From assembly GCA_002451755.1 (NCBI GenBank), contig DKDF01000071.1, positions 1-21,511 of the forward strand: a DNA stretch of 21,511 nucleotides, in the 5' to 3' direction. The stretch is from Ruminococcaceae bacterium UBA6855. GTDB taxonomy: Bacteria; Bacillota; Clostridia; Oscillospirales; Acutalibacteraceae. The notes beneath the pieces were generated by a model. That model saw only the letters and a list, made by a program, of their open reading frames with translations. It had not been told where the DNA came from and made no database searches. The position numbers and the translations under genes were made by a program. Positions 13,610 to 21,511 of the stretch are shown piece by piece; the stretch's first letter is position 1, and each line of letters begins with the position of its first letter.

Positions 13610-14365
13610 ATGTCTGACCGGTTTATCGATATCACGCCCGAGAATATCGGCAGCGAGCATCTTTGCTGCATCATACGAACGAAGAAGCCGCACCCGGGCG
13701 TCGAGACAAAGCGCGCGTGGCTCAGAGACCGCCTCGGAGAGGGTCATGTTTTCAGAAAGCTCGATGAAAAGGCGTGCGTGTTCATTGAATATGCGCCGCT
13801 CGAGAGCGCGTGGGTGCCGATAGTCGGCGACAATTACATCTATATATACTGCCTTTGGGTTCTGAGCGAGAACAAGGGCAAGGGCTACGGCAGGCGGCTG
13901 ATGGAATCCTGCATTGCCGACGCAAAGGCGCAGGGCAAATCCGGAGTCTGCATGCTCGGCGCGAAGAAGCAGAAGGCGTGGCTCTCCGACCAGTCGTTTG
14001 CGAAGAAATTCGGATTCGAGACGGTCGATGAGACAGAGAACGGCTATGAGCTGCTGGCATTATCTTTCGACGGTACAAAACCGCGCTTTGCCGAAAACGC
14101 GAAGAAAGAGACGATAGACAGCAAAAAACTGACCGTCTATTATGACGCCCAGTGCCCGTTTATACCCGGGCGCATCGAGTTGAACCGCAAATTCTGCGAA
14201 GAAAACGGAATAGACGCCGATTTCATCGAGATCGATTCACTCGAAAAGGCGAAGAATCTGCCCTGCGTTTTCAATAACTGGGCGGTGTTCTGCGGCGGAA
14301 AATTCGTTACGGTGAATCTTCTTGACGAGCGGGCGCTCAAGAAGCTTTCGGACGGCGTGAAATAA
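13610..14365 (+). CDS. GNAT acetyltransferase with C-terminal YoaP domain
   Basis: This 251-residue fusion has a GNAT acetyl-CoA-dependent acetyltransferase domain (~1-150) with the CoA-binding loop ENKGKGYGRRLM at 87-98. It is followed by a ~75-residue thioredoxin-like domain of the YoaP type (~172-251): KLTVYYDAQCPFIPGRIE, then FNNWAVFCGGKFVTVNLL. The arrangement and length match B. subtilis YoaP, whose substrate I do not know. C182 in the QCPF segment sits where a thioredoxin fold has its first active-site Cys, but no CxxC is present, so redox exchange is doubtful. GGAGGG lies 4-5 nt before the ATG, which decides this start. The gene starts just behind the lexA terminator. Confidence 0.87.
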   Translation: MSDRFIDITPENIGSEHLCCIIRTKKPHPGVETKRAWLRDRLGEGHVFRKLDEKACVFIEYAPLESAWVPIVGDNYIYIYCLWVLSENKGKGYGRRLMESCIADAKAQGKSGVCMLGAKKQKAWLSDQSFAKKFGFETVDETENGYELLALSFDGTKPRFAENAKKETIDSKKLTVYYDAQCPFIPGRIELNRKFCEENGIDADFIEIDSLEKAKNLPCVFNNWAVFCGGKFVTVNLLDERALKKLSDGVK

Positions 14366-14366
14366 T

Positions 14367-14389
14367 TTATGTGTTCCTAACATAATTTT
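14367..14389 (+). terminator. Weak AT-rich terminator after GNAT-YoaP gene
   Basis: Stem TTATGT/ACATAA (14367-14372 with 14380-14385) with a 7-nt loop is followed by TTTT, directly after the stop codon. It is low in GC and therefore weak. Confidence 0.35.
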
Positions 14390-14400
14390 CCGATTAAATA

Positions 14401-14429
14401 TTGAAAGTACTTTTGTTTTGTGTTAGTAT
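14401..14429 (+). promoter_or_regulatory. Promoter of the lipase gene
   Basis: TTGAAA (14401-14406) and TAGTAT (14424-14429) are 17 bp apart, 41 bp ahead of the start codon. ACAGGATGTG serves as the ribosome-binding region. Confidence 0.55.
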
Positions 14430-14470
14430 TTTGATGAAATTAAAACAAATAAAATACAGGATGTGAAACA

Positions 14471-15727
14471 ATGACAAAGCGCAGCATTTTCAAACGCGCG
14501 GCAAGCATACTTCTCGCTCTGGTTCTCGTTTTCAGCGCGGGCGTTTCATTTGCGTTTGCCGACGCAAAAGCCGATTCTTACAATTATCCCTGCATCTTCG
14601 TCCACGGTATTCTCGGTTACGGCGATCAGGATAAGCTCAACTCCGTCACCCCTTACTGGGGCATGCAGTACAAAGAGGATCTGATGAAGTCGCTTTCGGC
14701 GCGCGGATATAATTGTCACGCGGCCTCCGTCGGTCCGCTCAGCAGCGCATGGGACAGAGCGTGCGAGCTCTATGCCCAGCTTGCGGGAACCGTTGTCGAT
14801 TACGGCGCAGTCCACTCTGCGGAGCATCATCATGAGCGCTACGGCCGTTCGTTCGTCGGCAAGGCTCTTATCGACACCTTCGGCAAGACCGACAAGAACG
14901 GAAATATCATCAAGATAAATCTCTTCGGCCACTCGTTCGGCGGCGCAACGACGAGACTCTTCACCTATATTCTCGCAAATGGCGCGCCCGAAGAGGTCGC
15001 GGCGGGCGGCGATGTCTCCGATTTCTTCACCGGCGGCAAGGGCGACTATGTCAACTCCGTTATCTCGATAGCCGCGCCGCATAACGGCACGGTCAGCGCG
15101 AATGTCGGCGTCGACCTCTATCAGGGCGAGTATATCGCCGCGATGATAGGCAATATCGCAGGCATGGCGGGCAGCAACTATCTCGACCTCAAGCTCGACC
15201 AGTTCGGTCTGACCCGCGCTCCCGGCGAGGGCAAGGCGAGCTTCAATATCTGCGGCATTCTGAACTATGCTCTCTCGAACGACAACTGCCTCTATGACCT
15301 CACGCTTCGCGGCGCGCAGGAGCTCAACGCGAAGATGGGCATAGTCGACGGCGTGTATTATTTCTCCTACGCCTGCAGCGGCACAAAGGATTCCGCAGAC
15401 GGCAAGTACCAGGATCCGACCGACGCGCTCGGCGTTATGTCCGGCACGGGCTGGCTCATCGGTCACATAACCGGCATAACCGTTGACGGCGTAAAGCTCG
15501 AGGGCGACTGGCTCAGAAACGACGGCGCAGTGCCCGTCAAGAGTGCACTCTATCCCGAGGGCGAGAAGCACGAGTTTATCGTTGACCACAAGGGCGCGTA
15601 TGAGCGCGGCGTGTGGTATGTCTATCCCGTTGTGGAGAACGCGAACCACGGCACTCTGCTCGGCTCGAAGACTGATAGCTATATCGACCTCTATATGAAC
15701 CAGATCGATATCGTCAACGCGAAGTAA
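14471..15727 (+). CDS. Secreted lipase, family I.5 (Geobacillus type)
   Basis: A 418-residue secreted alpha/beta hydrolase. The signal peptide (1-30) has a basic start, a hydrophobic core and a probable AFA cleavage site. The oxyanion-side strand is IFVHGILGYG. The nucleophile is S155 in GHSFGG, and the likely Asp and His are D351 (WLRNDGAVP) and H393 (ENANHGTLLG). The stretch from WDRACELYAQ through VDYGAVHSAEHHHERYGR closely follows the thermostable Geobacillus lipases. Their zinc ligands appear conserved as D95, H115, H121 and D276. The natural substrate is not certain: esterase or host-lipid activity is possible. The gene has its own promoter and terminator. Confidence 0.88.
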   Translation: MTKRSIFKRAASILLALVLVFSAGVSFAFADAKADSYNYPCIFVHGILGYGDQDKLNSVTPYWGMQYKEDLMKSLSARGYNCHAASVGPLSSAWDRACELYAQLAGTVVDYGAVHSAEHHHERYGRSFVGKALIDTFGKTDKNGNIIKINLFGHSFGGATTRLFTYILANGAPEEVAAGGDVSDFFTGGKGDYVNSVISIAAPHNGTVSANVGVDLYQGEYIAAMIGNIAGMAGSNYLDLKLDQFGLTRAPGEGKASFNICGILNYALSNDNCLYDLTLRGAQELNAKMGIVDGVYYFSYACSGTKDSADGKYQDPTDALGVMSGTGWLIGHITGITVDGVKLEGDWLRNDGAVPVKSALYPEGEKHEFIVDHKGAYERGVWYVYPVVENANHGTLLGSKTDSYIDLYMNQIDIVNAK

Positions 15728-15743
15728 AACAGAAAAAGTATAC

Positions 15744-15779
15744 AAAAGCAGTCGGCTTTCCCGGCTGCTTTTCTTTGTT
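15744..15779 (+). terminator. Lipase gene terminator
   Basis: AAAAGCAGTCGG pairs with CCGGCTGCTTTT (one G-U pair) around a 5-nt loop, followed by CTTTGTTTT. It lies 17 bp past the lipase stop codon. Confidence 0.8.
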
Positions 15780-15786
15780 TTGTCGG

Positions 15787-15816
15787 TTGCCCGAGCGGCT
15801 GAACTTGCGGTATAAT
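15787..15816 (+). promoter_or_regulatory. Promoter of the aminotransferase gene
   Basis: TTGCCC (15787-15792) and a perfect TATAAT (15811-15816) are 18 bp apart, right behind the lipase terminator. Confidence 0.55.
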
Positions 15817-15848
15817 ATTTCAAAACGCAGCATTTAGGGGGAGAAAAT

Positions 15849-17015
15849 ATGCCTGAACTTTCCGGCAGAACAGAAAATTTCACCGATTCGGTCATCCGCA
15901 GAATGACGCGCGTCTCGCTGCAGTACGGCGCGGTCAATCTGTCGCAGGGCTTCCCGGATTTCGACCCGCCCAAAGAAATACTCGACCGCCTCGCCGAGGT
16001 CGCGCACGAGGACTACCACCAATATTCGATAACCTGGGGCGCACAGAATTTCCGAGAGGCTCTCGCCGAGAAGCAGTCGAAGTTCATGGGCAGGCGCATC
16101 GACCCCAATTCAGAAATAGTCGTCACCTGCGGGAGCACCGAGGCAATGATGGCGGCGATGATGACCGTGACCGACCCGGGCGACAAGGTGATAGTTTTCT
16201 CGCCGTTCTATGAAAACTACGGCGCGGACGCGATTCTTTCGGGCGCCGAGCCGATATATGTGCCGCTCTATCCGCCGGAGTTTGATTTCAATCCCGATGA
16301 GCTGGAGGCGGCGTTCAAACAGCACCCCAAGGCGCTCATACTCTGCAATCCGTCGAACCCGTGCGGCAAGGTCTTTACATATAATGAGCTGAAATTCATA
16401 GCCGATTTAGCCGAAAAATATGATACTTTTGTCATCACGGACGAGGTCTACGAGCACATAGTCTATGCGCCGAACAGGCATGTGTATTTTGCCACTCTTT
16501 CCGGAATGTGGGAGCGCACGATTTCCTGCTCGTCTCTGTCAAAGACATATTCGATAACCGGCTGGCGGCTGGGCTATATTATCGCGCCGCCGAATATCAT
16601 TGAAGTCGCGAAGAAAGTGCACGACTTTCTGACCGTCGGCGCGGCGGCTCCGCTTCAGGAGGCGGCAGTCACGGGGCTTCGATTCGGGGACGGATATTAC
16701 GATGATTTAAGAGAGAAGTACACCGCAAAGCGCGATTTGTTTATAAAAGGACTCGATGATATCGGGATAAAACACACTGTGCCGCAGGGCGCATATTATG
16801 TGATGCTCGACATTTCGGAGTTCGGCTTTGAATCGGATTTAGAGTTCTGCGATGTCCTCGCGCGCGATGTCGGAGTCGGCGCAGTGCCGGGTTTGAGCTT
16901 CTTCCGCGAGCCCGTGAACAATTTTATCCGCCTGCATTTCGCGAAGAAAGACGAGACGCTTTATGAAGCGCTCAACCGCCTAAGCGATATCAGAAAAAAG
17001 ATACCCAAGAAATAA
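15849..17015 (+). CDS. Class I PLP-dependent aminotransferase
   Basis: A 388-residue cytoplasmic fold-type I aminotransferase, full length. Signs are NLSQGFPDFDPP near the N-terminus, HQYSITWGAQNFREALA, the cofactor-stacking region CGSTEAMMAA, CNPSNPCGKVFT, ITDEVYEHIVY with the PLP-ring Asp, and SLSKTYSITGWRLGY holding the Schiff-base Lys. The C-terminal Arg that binds the substrate carboxylate is likely in NNFIRLHFAKKDE. The overall pattern is closest to the methionine/kynurenine (glutamine-transaminase-like) branch, but aspartate or aromatic amino acids cannot be excluded. AGGGGGAG precedes the ATG. It has its own promoter and terminator, so neighbours give no hint of pathway. Confidence 0.92.
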   Translation: MPELSGRTENFTDSVIRRMTRVSLQYGAVNLSQGFPDFDPPKEILDRLAEVAHEDYHQYSITWGAQNFREALAEKQSKFMGRRIDPNSEIVVTCGSTEAMMAAMMTVTDPGDKVIVFSPFYENYGADAILSGAEPIYVPLYPPEFDFNPDELEAAFKQHPKALILCNPSNPCGKVFTYNELKFIADLAEKYDTFVITDEVYEHIVYAPNRHVYFATLSGMWERTISCSSLSKTYSITGWRLGYIIAPPNIIEVAKKVHDFLTVGAAAPLQEAAVTGLRFGDGYYDDLREKYTAKRDLFIKGLDDIGIKHTVPQGAYYVMLDISEFGFESDLEFCDVLARDVGVGAVPGLSFFREPVNNFIRLHFAKKDETLYEALNRLSDIRKKIPKK

Positions 17016-17019
17016 ACAT

Positions 17020-17058
17020 ACCGCCGCGAAGCGCAGAAAAGTGCCCGCGGCGGTTTTG
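17020..17058 (+). terminator. Aminotransferase gene terminator
   Basis: Perfect 9-bp stem ACCGCCGCG/CGCGGCGGT (17020-17028 with 17046-17054) is followed by TTTGAATTTT, starting just after the stop codon. Confidence 0.8.
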
Positions 17059-17082
17059 AATTTTCAGATATTTTTCATTGTG

Positions 17083-17120
17083 TTTACAACTTCGGCAAAC
17101 AGGTATACTATAATTATAAT
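17083..17120 (+). promoter_or_regulatory. Probable promoter of the bile salt hydrolase gene
   Basis: TTTACA (17083-17088) is followed by overlapping -10-like boxes TATACT (17104-17109), TATAAT (17109-17114) and TATAAT (17115-17120). None has ideal spacing to TTTACA (15, 20 or 26 bp), so which box is used is unclear. Confidence 0.35.
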
Positions 17121-17147
17121 TGCAGAAAAAACTTTGGGAGGCTTATT

Positions 17148-18122
17148 ATGTGTACGGCAGCAACTTATCAAACCGATGATTTTTATATGGGCAGGACGCT
17201 CGACTATGAGTTCTCTTACGGCGAGGAGATAACCGTGATGCCGCGCAGATTTCCGCTCGAGTTCCGCCACGGCGGCAGAACGGACGAGCACTATGCTATA
17301 ATCGGCACGGCTCATGTCTCGGACGGATATCCGATGTACTACGACGCCGTAAATGAAAAGGGGCTCGGCATGGCGGGACTCAATTTCGCCGTAAGCGCAC
17401 ATTATTCCGAACCGCAGGACGGCAAGCAGAATATCGCGCAGTTCGAATTTATCCCGTGGGTGCTCAGCCAATACGCGACCCTTGAGCAGGCTCGCAGTGC
17501 GATAGAGAAAATAAACCTCGTCGGCACAACGTTCGACAGCCGCTATCCTGCGGCGAAAATGCACTGGATAATCGCGGACAAGAGCGGCGCGATAACAATT
17601 GAGCCGACCGAGAGCGGGCTTAAAATATACGACAACGCCCCGGGAGTTCTCACGAACGAGCCGTCGTTTGATATGCAGATGTTCAATCTCAACAACTATA
17701 TGAATCTCTCGCCGAAGCAGCCGGAAAACAGCTTTTCAGACAAATTAAGCCTCGGCACATACAGCCGCGGAATGGGCGGACTCGGTCTGCCGGGTGACTT
17801 GTCCTCGATGTCAAGATTCGTCAGAGCCGCGTTCACGAAGCTCAATTCGCTCTCCGGCAGGACGGAAGAGGAGAGCGTCGGGCAATTCTTTCATATTCTC
17901 GGCGCGGTCGAGCAGGTGCGCGGCTGCTGCGAGGTCGCGGAGGGGAAATATGAGATAACTATATACACCTCCTGCTTCAACGCGGACAAGGGCGTGTACT
18001 ATTACACGACTTATAACAACCGCCGCATCACCGCAGTCGATATGCACCGCGAAAACCTCAACTCGGCGTCACTTGTCAAATACCCGATGCTCGATAAAGA
18101 AGACATTTTGCAGCAAAATTAA
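17148..18122 (+). CDS. bsh: Bile salt hydrolase / penicillin V acylase family
   Basis: This Ntn-hydrolase of 324 residues has the length of known bile salt hydrolases. It starts MC, so removal of Met exposes the catalytic C2, as the family requires. The other active-site residues line up: R16, D19, N79 (GLGMAGLNF), N170 (VLTNEPSFD) and R223 in the hallmark GLPGDLSSMSRFVRAAF. The enzyme would deconjugate glycine or taurine from bile acids in the cytoplasm; no export signal is seen. Penicillin V acylases share the fold, but the GLPGD-SS-SRFVR loop and gut-type context favour bile salts. GGGAGG lies 7 nt before the ATG. A terminator follows directly, so it is a single-gene unit with no bile transporter beside it in the window. 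Confidence 0.9.
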   Translation: MCTAATYQTDDFYMGRTLDYEFSYGEEITVMPRRFPLEFRHGGRTDEHYAIIGTAHVSDGYPMYYDAVNEKGLGMAGLNFAVSAHYSEPQDGKQNIAQFEFIPWVLSQYATLEQARSAIEKINLVGTTFDSRYPAAKMHWIIADKSGAITIEPTESGLKIYDNAPGVLTNEPSFDMQMFNLNNYMNLSPKQPENSFSDKLSLGTYSRGMGGLGLPGDLSSMSRFVRAAFTKLNSLSGRTEEESVGQFFHILGAVEQVRGCCEVAEGKYEITIYTSCFNADKGVYYYTTYNNRRITAVDMHRENLNSASLVKYPMLDKEDILQQN

Positions 18123-18127
18123 AATAC

Positions 18128-18161
18128 CCCGCCGGCTGCGCAAATAAGCCGGCGGGATTTT
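18128..18161 (+). terminator. Bile salt hydrolase gene terminator
   Basis: Perfect 10-bp stem CCCGCCGGCT/AGCCGGCGGG (18128-18137 with 18147-18156) is followed by ATTTTT, a textbook intrinsic terminator 5 bp past the stop. Confidence 0.9.
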
Positions 18162-18211
18162 TATGTATATTTTATTATCTTTTATATTTGACACGGCGAA
18201 AAAGATAAATC

Positions 18212-18240
18212 TTGATAATAATCGGAAGTTTTTATATAAT
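18212..18240 (+). promoter_or_regulatory. Promoter of the two-component operon
   Basis: TTGATA (18212-18217) and TATAAT (18235-18240) are 17 bp apart. The ~105-bp leader that follows contains a perfect 7-bp inverted repeat GCATCCG/CGGATGC (18254-18260 with 18290-18296), whose role is unknown. Confidence 0.6.
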
Positions 18241-18348
18241 AAAATCAGAAGCAGCATCCGAAAAATACGGTTGTGATTTGTATTTCTGCCGGATGCGCCG
18301 CAAAGTCGGTATACATAAAACAAATGATTTTTGTGCGAGGTCATGATT

Positions 18349-19932
18349 ATGTACAGTGTGCTTGTAGTTGACGATGAGATACGCCAGAGAGAGGCGGTTA
18401 TAGGCAATGTCGATTGGAAGAGAGCGGGTTTTGAGGTTGTCGGCGGCGCCGAAAACGGAATAGAGGCGCTCGATCTTCTCGAAAAGCTTGAACCCGATCT
18501 TGTTCTGACCGATATCAAAATGCCGCTTATGACCGGACTTGAGCTTGCGAAAAGGACCCGTGAAATAAGACCGGCAACGAAATTTGTTATCCTGAGCGGG
18601 TACGACGACTTTGAATACGCTCAGGAGGCGTTCAAATACAATGTCATAAGGTATCTTCTCAAGCCTGTTTCTGCATCCGAGCTCACCGATGAGTTTGAAA
18701 AAATCGGAGCCGAGATGGACAGGGAGTTTGAACTGCTCAAAAGCGGCGGTTCAAACGAAGATATCTCTCTGCGGCTGGAAAAGGCGGAATTCCTGCTTCC
18801 GCTCCTACTCGGTACGGGCGAGGATGTCCATGCATCGGACGACTTAACTGAGAATGCCAAAAAGCTCGGAATAATCAAAAGCGACGGCGACTGCTACAGC
18901 GTCATTGCTTCAAAATTCAAGGCAAACACGGGCGAGACCTGCACCTCTCAGCAGCATATCGATTTTGTCAACAGTATTTTCAATAAATATGCTCTGTGCG
19001 AAAGCTTCTTTGTCAACGGCAGAATAATTACTCTTGTAACAAGCGAGCCGGAAGAGATGTCAACAAAACTGAGACTCCCCGTTATTGAACTTGTGCAGAG
19101 CGCAAAAAAGCTGTTGAATCAGAATTGTACTATCGGCATCAGCGAGACCGTTCAGGATCCGTCTCTTTTGGCGCTCGCCTGCACTCAGGCTATCACGGCG
19201 CGGCGCTATACCTCCGACGGCACGGGCAACATCCGATATATCGACGACCAGGAGCGCAAGAGCACACACGAGTTTGAAAATGCCGAAAAATCCGTCTATA
19301 AGCTCGAACAGCTTCTGAAGATAGGGAGCAAGGATGAGATAAAGTCGTTCCTTGACGAGATACTTTCCGGAAAGACGCGCGAGGGCATTGATTATATTAT
19401 CGTTCAGATTCTTGCTACCGCGCACAGATGCGTCAGCGTTCTGCCGGACGGCAACGCCGCGGCGGAGCTGTTTACCTCCAACAATTCGTTCATGTCCCGC
19501 CTGTCCTTCGACTTTAACGAGCAGTATAAAAACGAGCTCATTTCGCTCTGCCTTGACGCGAGGGATATTATCTCCCGCTCGCAGAGGCATGAGAGCGAGG
19601 CTCTCTGCGACCATGCGCTGCAGATAATCAACGAGGAATATATGAACGAAGATCTGTCCCTGACGGACGCGAGCGACAAGCTGGGCGTCAGCCCGAACTA
19701 TCTGAGCGCGCTGATAAAAAAGAAAAAGTCAAAGAATTTTGTTGCCCTTGTGACCGAGAGGCGAATGAAAGCGGCGAGCGATCTGCTTTTGTGCACTTCA
19801 ATGAAGATATTTGAAATATCGCAGAAGTGCGGTTACAGCGATCAGCACTATTTCAGCTATTGCTTCAAAAAATATTACGGGGTTTCGCCGAACAAATACA
19901 GAGAGGAGCGTTTGGGTGGGAAAGATATTTAA
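18349..19932 (+). CDS. AraC-type response regulator (YesN-like)
   Basis: A 527-residue transcription regulator. The receiver domain (~1-120) has the acidic pair in VVDDE (8-9), phospho-acceptor D55 in VLTDIKMP, the switch Ser in ILSGYDD, and K105 in LLKPVS. A long middle region (~125-420) without recognisable motifs is typical of YesN relatives. The last ~105 residues are two AraC-type HTH motifs (LSLTDASDKLGVSPNYLSALI, then IFEISQKCGYSDQHYFSYCFKKYYGVSPNKYR). I chose the ATG at 18349 because GAGG lies 8 nt upstream; the ATG at 18343 and the TTG at 18331 do not have usable spacing. The kinase gene overlaps its end by 17 bp. Such pairs usually control a nearby carbohydrate ABC transporter. Confidence 0.93.
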   Translation: MYSVLVVDDEIRQREAVIGNVDWKRAGFEVVGGAENGIEALDLLEKLEPDLVLTDIKMPLMTGLELAKRTREIRPATKFVILSGYDDFEYAQEAFKYNVIRYLLKPVSASELTDEFEKIGAEMDREFELLKSGGSNEDISLRLEKAEFLLPLLLGTGEDVHASDDLTENAKKLGIIKSDGDCYSVIASKFKANTGETCTSQQHIDFVNSIFNKYALCESFFVNGRIITLVTSEPEEMSTKLRLPVIELVQSAKKLLNQNCTIGISETVQDPSLLALACTQAITARRYTSDGTGNIRYIDDQERKSTHEFENAEKSVYKLEQLLKIGSKDEIKSFLDEILSGKTREGIDYIIVQILATAHRCVSVLPDGNAAAELFTSNNSFMSRLSFDFNEQYKNELISLCLDARDIISRSQRHESEALCDHALQIINEEYMNEDLSLTDASDKLGVSPNYLSALIKKKKSKNFVALVTERRMKAASDLLLCTSMKIFEISQKCGYSDQHYFSYCFKKYYGVSPNKYREERLGGKDI

Positions 19933-21511
19933 ACGCGCCGGAATAAAACTGTCGACGCTCATAATCGCAATAGTCGTGTTCGGCGTGATGTTTTCGACTG
20001 TAGGCGCTACGCTCCTTTTCGGTGTATTCTACGAAAGGACGATGTTCAATTCGGCGTATGTCTCGTCAAAGCAGTCGGTGTCGCAGGCGAACGGCACGGT
20101 TTCAAATTACATCTCGTCCATCAAAAACAAGCTGGACAACCTTTGCGACGAGGCGGACAGCTGCGGCAGTCTGCAGTCGCTTGAAAAAGTCGTTTCAACC
20201 GCAGCGAGGCTTGAGGACGATATCTATTGCGTAACGATTTATGACACCGACGGCAATATTCTTCTGACCGAAAACGACAGCGGCGATATTGCAAAGAAAA
20301 ACGCGACCGATCTGTCCTTCGACAAATCGATTTTTTCGAGCCTCAAGGACGGCTATGCGATAACCCAGCCTCATGTTGACACGCTCTATGAGAATAAGTA
20401 CCCGTGGGTCGTGACCATTGCAAAGAAAAAATATTCCGATCTTTTTCAAAAGCAGGTCTTTGTCGCCGTCAATTTTGAGTTTATTTCGATTGCAAAATAT
20501 ATTGACAAGATAAGCATAGGCCAGAGGGGATACTGCTATATTATCGATTCAAAGGGCGGGATAGTCTATCATCCGCAGCAGCAGATGCTTTTTTCCGGCA
20601 TCAAAAAAGAGAATACCGACGAAGTTTCAAAAATGACGGACGGCGTCCACAGGGGAGAAGACAATATCTACACGGTTTCGTCCCTTAATTCATGCAACTG
20701 GAAAATAGTCGGAGTCAGTTTTACCGATGAAGTGGCTCAGTCCGTCAAAAGGCAGATAGCGGTCGGGATGGCTGTTGCGCTGCTGTTCAGTCTTATCATC
20801 TCCGTCACGGTATATTTCCTGCTTTCGCGGACGGTCACAAGACCCGTAAGACGCCTCGTCTCGTCAATGCAGAGCTTTGAAAAGCAGGCGGAAACATATA
20901 AATATAAAGCGGACAAGGCGAATGTAGTTGAGTTCAGCACCCTCTCCGCGTCGTTTGAGCACATGGTGCATATGATACAGTCGCTCATGGAAAAGGTGCA
21001 TAATGAGGAGATAGTTCTCAGAAAGACCGAGCTCAAGGCTCTTCAGGCGCAGATAAATCCCCACTTCCTTTATAACACGCTCGACTCAATTCAATGGATG
21101 TGCGAGCAGGATAACAGCAAAGAAGCGGTTGAGATGGTCGGCGCCCTCGCGAAGCTGTTCAGAATAAGCATCAGCCACGGAAACGAGTTTATCACCATCC
21201 GCGATGAGCTTCGCCACGCCGAAAGCTACTTGATAATCCAGAGCTACAGATACAAAAATCAGTTCACTTATTCTTTCGATGTGGATGAGAGTCTGCTCGA
21301 ATATATGTGCAACAAGATAACGATTCAGCCCTTTATCGAGAACGCCATCTATCACGGGCTCGACAGAATGGTGGACGAGGGCGAGATACGCATCTGCGTT
21401 CACGGCGACGGAAAGGATATTGTGATAACCGTTTCCGATAACGGACTCGGAATGACTAAAGAGCAGTGCGAAACTATCCTTAAAAAAGACAGGAGCGATT
21501 CAAAGGGCATC
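19916..21511 (+). CDS. Sensor histidine kinase, YesM-like (3' end outside window)
   Basis: This reading frame is open for 532 codons to the window edge and is incomplete. It starts with GTG at 19916 behind GAGGAG, inside the end of the response regulator gene. The order of parts is: TM1 (~13-37), an extracellular double-Cache-like sensor (~40-278, with CVTIYDTDGNIL and GYCYIIDSKGGIVYHP), TM2 (~280-305), a HAMP linker with SRTVTRPVRRLV, and the HisKA_7TM/His_kinase-type block with phospho-acceptor H383 in LQAQINPHFLYNTLDSIQW. The ATPase domain begins with the N box FIENAIYHGL and reaches the G1 box VSDNGLGM. The missing part should be only a few tens of residues. It would sense a small extracellular ligand, probably a sugar by family analogy. 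Confidence 0.94.
   Translation, partial: MGKIFKRAGIKLSTLIIAIVVFGVMFSTVGATLLFGVFYERTMFNSAYVSSKQSVSQANGTVSNYISSIKNKLDNLCDEADSCGSLQSLEKVVSTAARLEDDIYCVTIYDTDGNILLTENDSGDIAKKNATDLSFDKSIFSSLKDGYAITQPHVDTLYENKYPWVVTIAKKKYSDLFQKQVFVAVNFEFISIAKYIDKISIGQRGYCYIIDSKGGIVYHPQQQMLFSGIKKENTDEVSKMTDGVHRGEDNIYTVSSLNSCNWKIVGVSFTDEVAQSVKRQIAVGMAVALLFSLIISVTVYFLLSRTVTRPVRRLVSSMQSFEKQAETYKYKADKANVVEFSTLSASFEHMVHMIQSLMEKVHNEEIVLRKTELKALQAQINPHFLYNTLDSIQWMCEQDNSKEAVEMVGALAKLFRISISHGNEFITIRDELRHAESYLIIQSYRYKNQFTYSFDVDESLLEYMCNKITIQPFIENAIYHGLDRMVDEGEIRICVHGDGKDIVITVSDNGLGMTKEQCETILKKDRSDSKGI

Noticed and set aside
14546..15973. Long minus-strand open frame (475 codons) opposite the lipase gene
   Set aside because: It mirrors the codon bias of the lipase gene, has no ribosome-binding site, and its composition is unlike a real protein. 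The lipase has clear catalytic motifs and a signal peptide on the plus strand.
18254..18296. Possible riboswitch in the leader of the two-component operon
   Set aside because: Only one 7-bp stem with a 29-nt loop is visible and no known riboswitch core is recognised, so I note the repeat but do not call a riboswitch.

Overview
The window looks like a chromosomal segment of a gut-type Clostridia bacterium (Oscillospirales or Ruminococcaceae-like; inferred from gene content, codon style, TTG/GTG starts behind strong Shine-Dalgarno sites, and a bile salt hydrolase). No rRNA, tRNA or CRISPR array was seen.

Left edge (1-~2,950): a visibly more AT-rich accessory piece, probably the end of an integrative/mobilizable element. 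It reads leftward: a consensus promoter with a 12-bp palindrome at its start site, a 729-residue protein of unrecognised function (PH-like region, nuclease-like motif, glycine-zipper membrane region), an overlapping short MobC-like protein, and three closely packed stem-loops that resemble a transfer origin.

Core block (2,967-9,030): a leftward S1-domain RNA-binding protein diverges from a rightward run of housekeeping genes: DUF951 protein, prfA, Sua5-type tsaC, coaE, a membrane-anchored lytic transglycosylase and an M18 aminopeptidase. Several neighbours overlap (GTGA, ATGA), and the run ends in a hairpin.

Regulatory island (9,037-10,010): a small XRE repressor-like gene reads leftward. 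Upstream of it lie a perfect 18-bp inverted repeat with an embedded rightward promoter, then two related, apparently non-coding units that share sequence blocks, spacing and a 3' hairpin, then a REP-like palindromic element. This is the least explained part of the window.

Lipid/envelope operon (10,018-12,709, leftward): a serine hydrolase of the beta-lactamase/PBP class, a YhhN-type lysoplasmalogenase and a 104-residue unknown. Diverging from it is lexA with a LexA-box-like palindrome over its -35.

Right part (13,610-21,511, rightward): single-gene units, mostly with their own promoter and terminator: a GNAT-YoaP fusion, a secreted family I.5-type lipase with its zinc ligands, a class I aminotransferase and a bile salt hydrolase/penicillin acylase. 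Last is a YesN/YesM-type two-component pair; its kinase runs off the window end.
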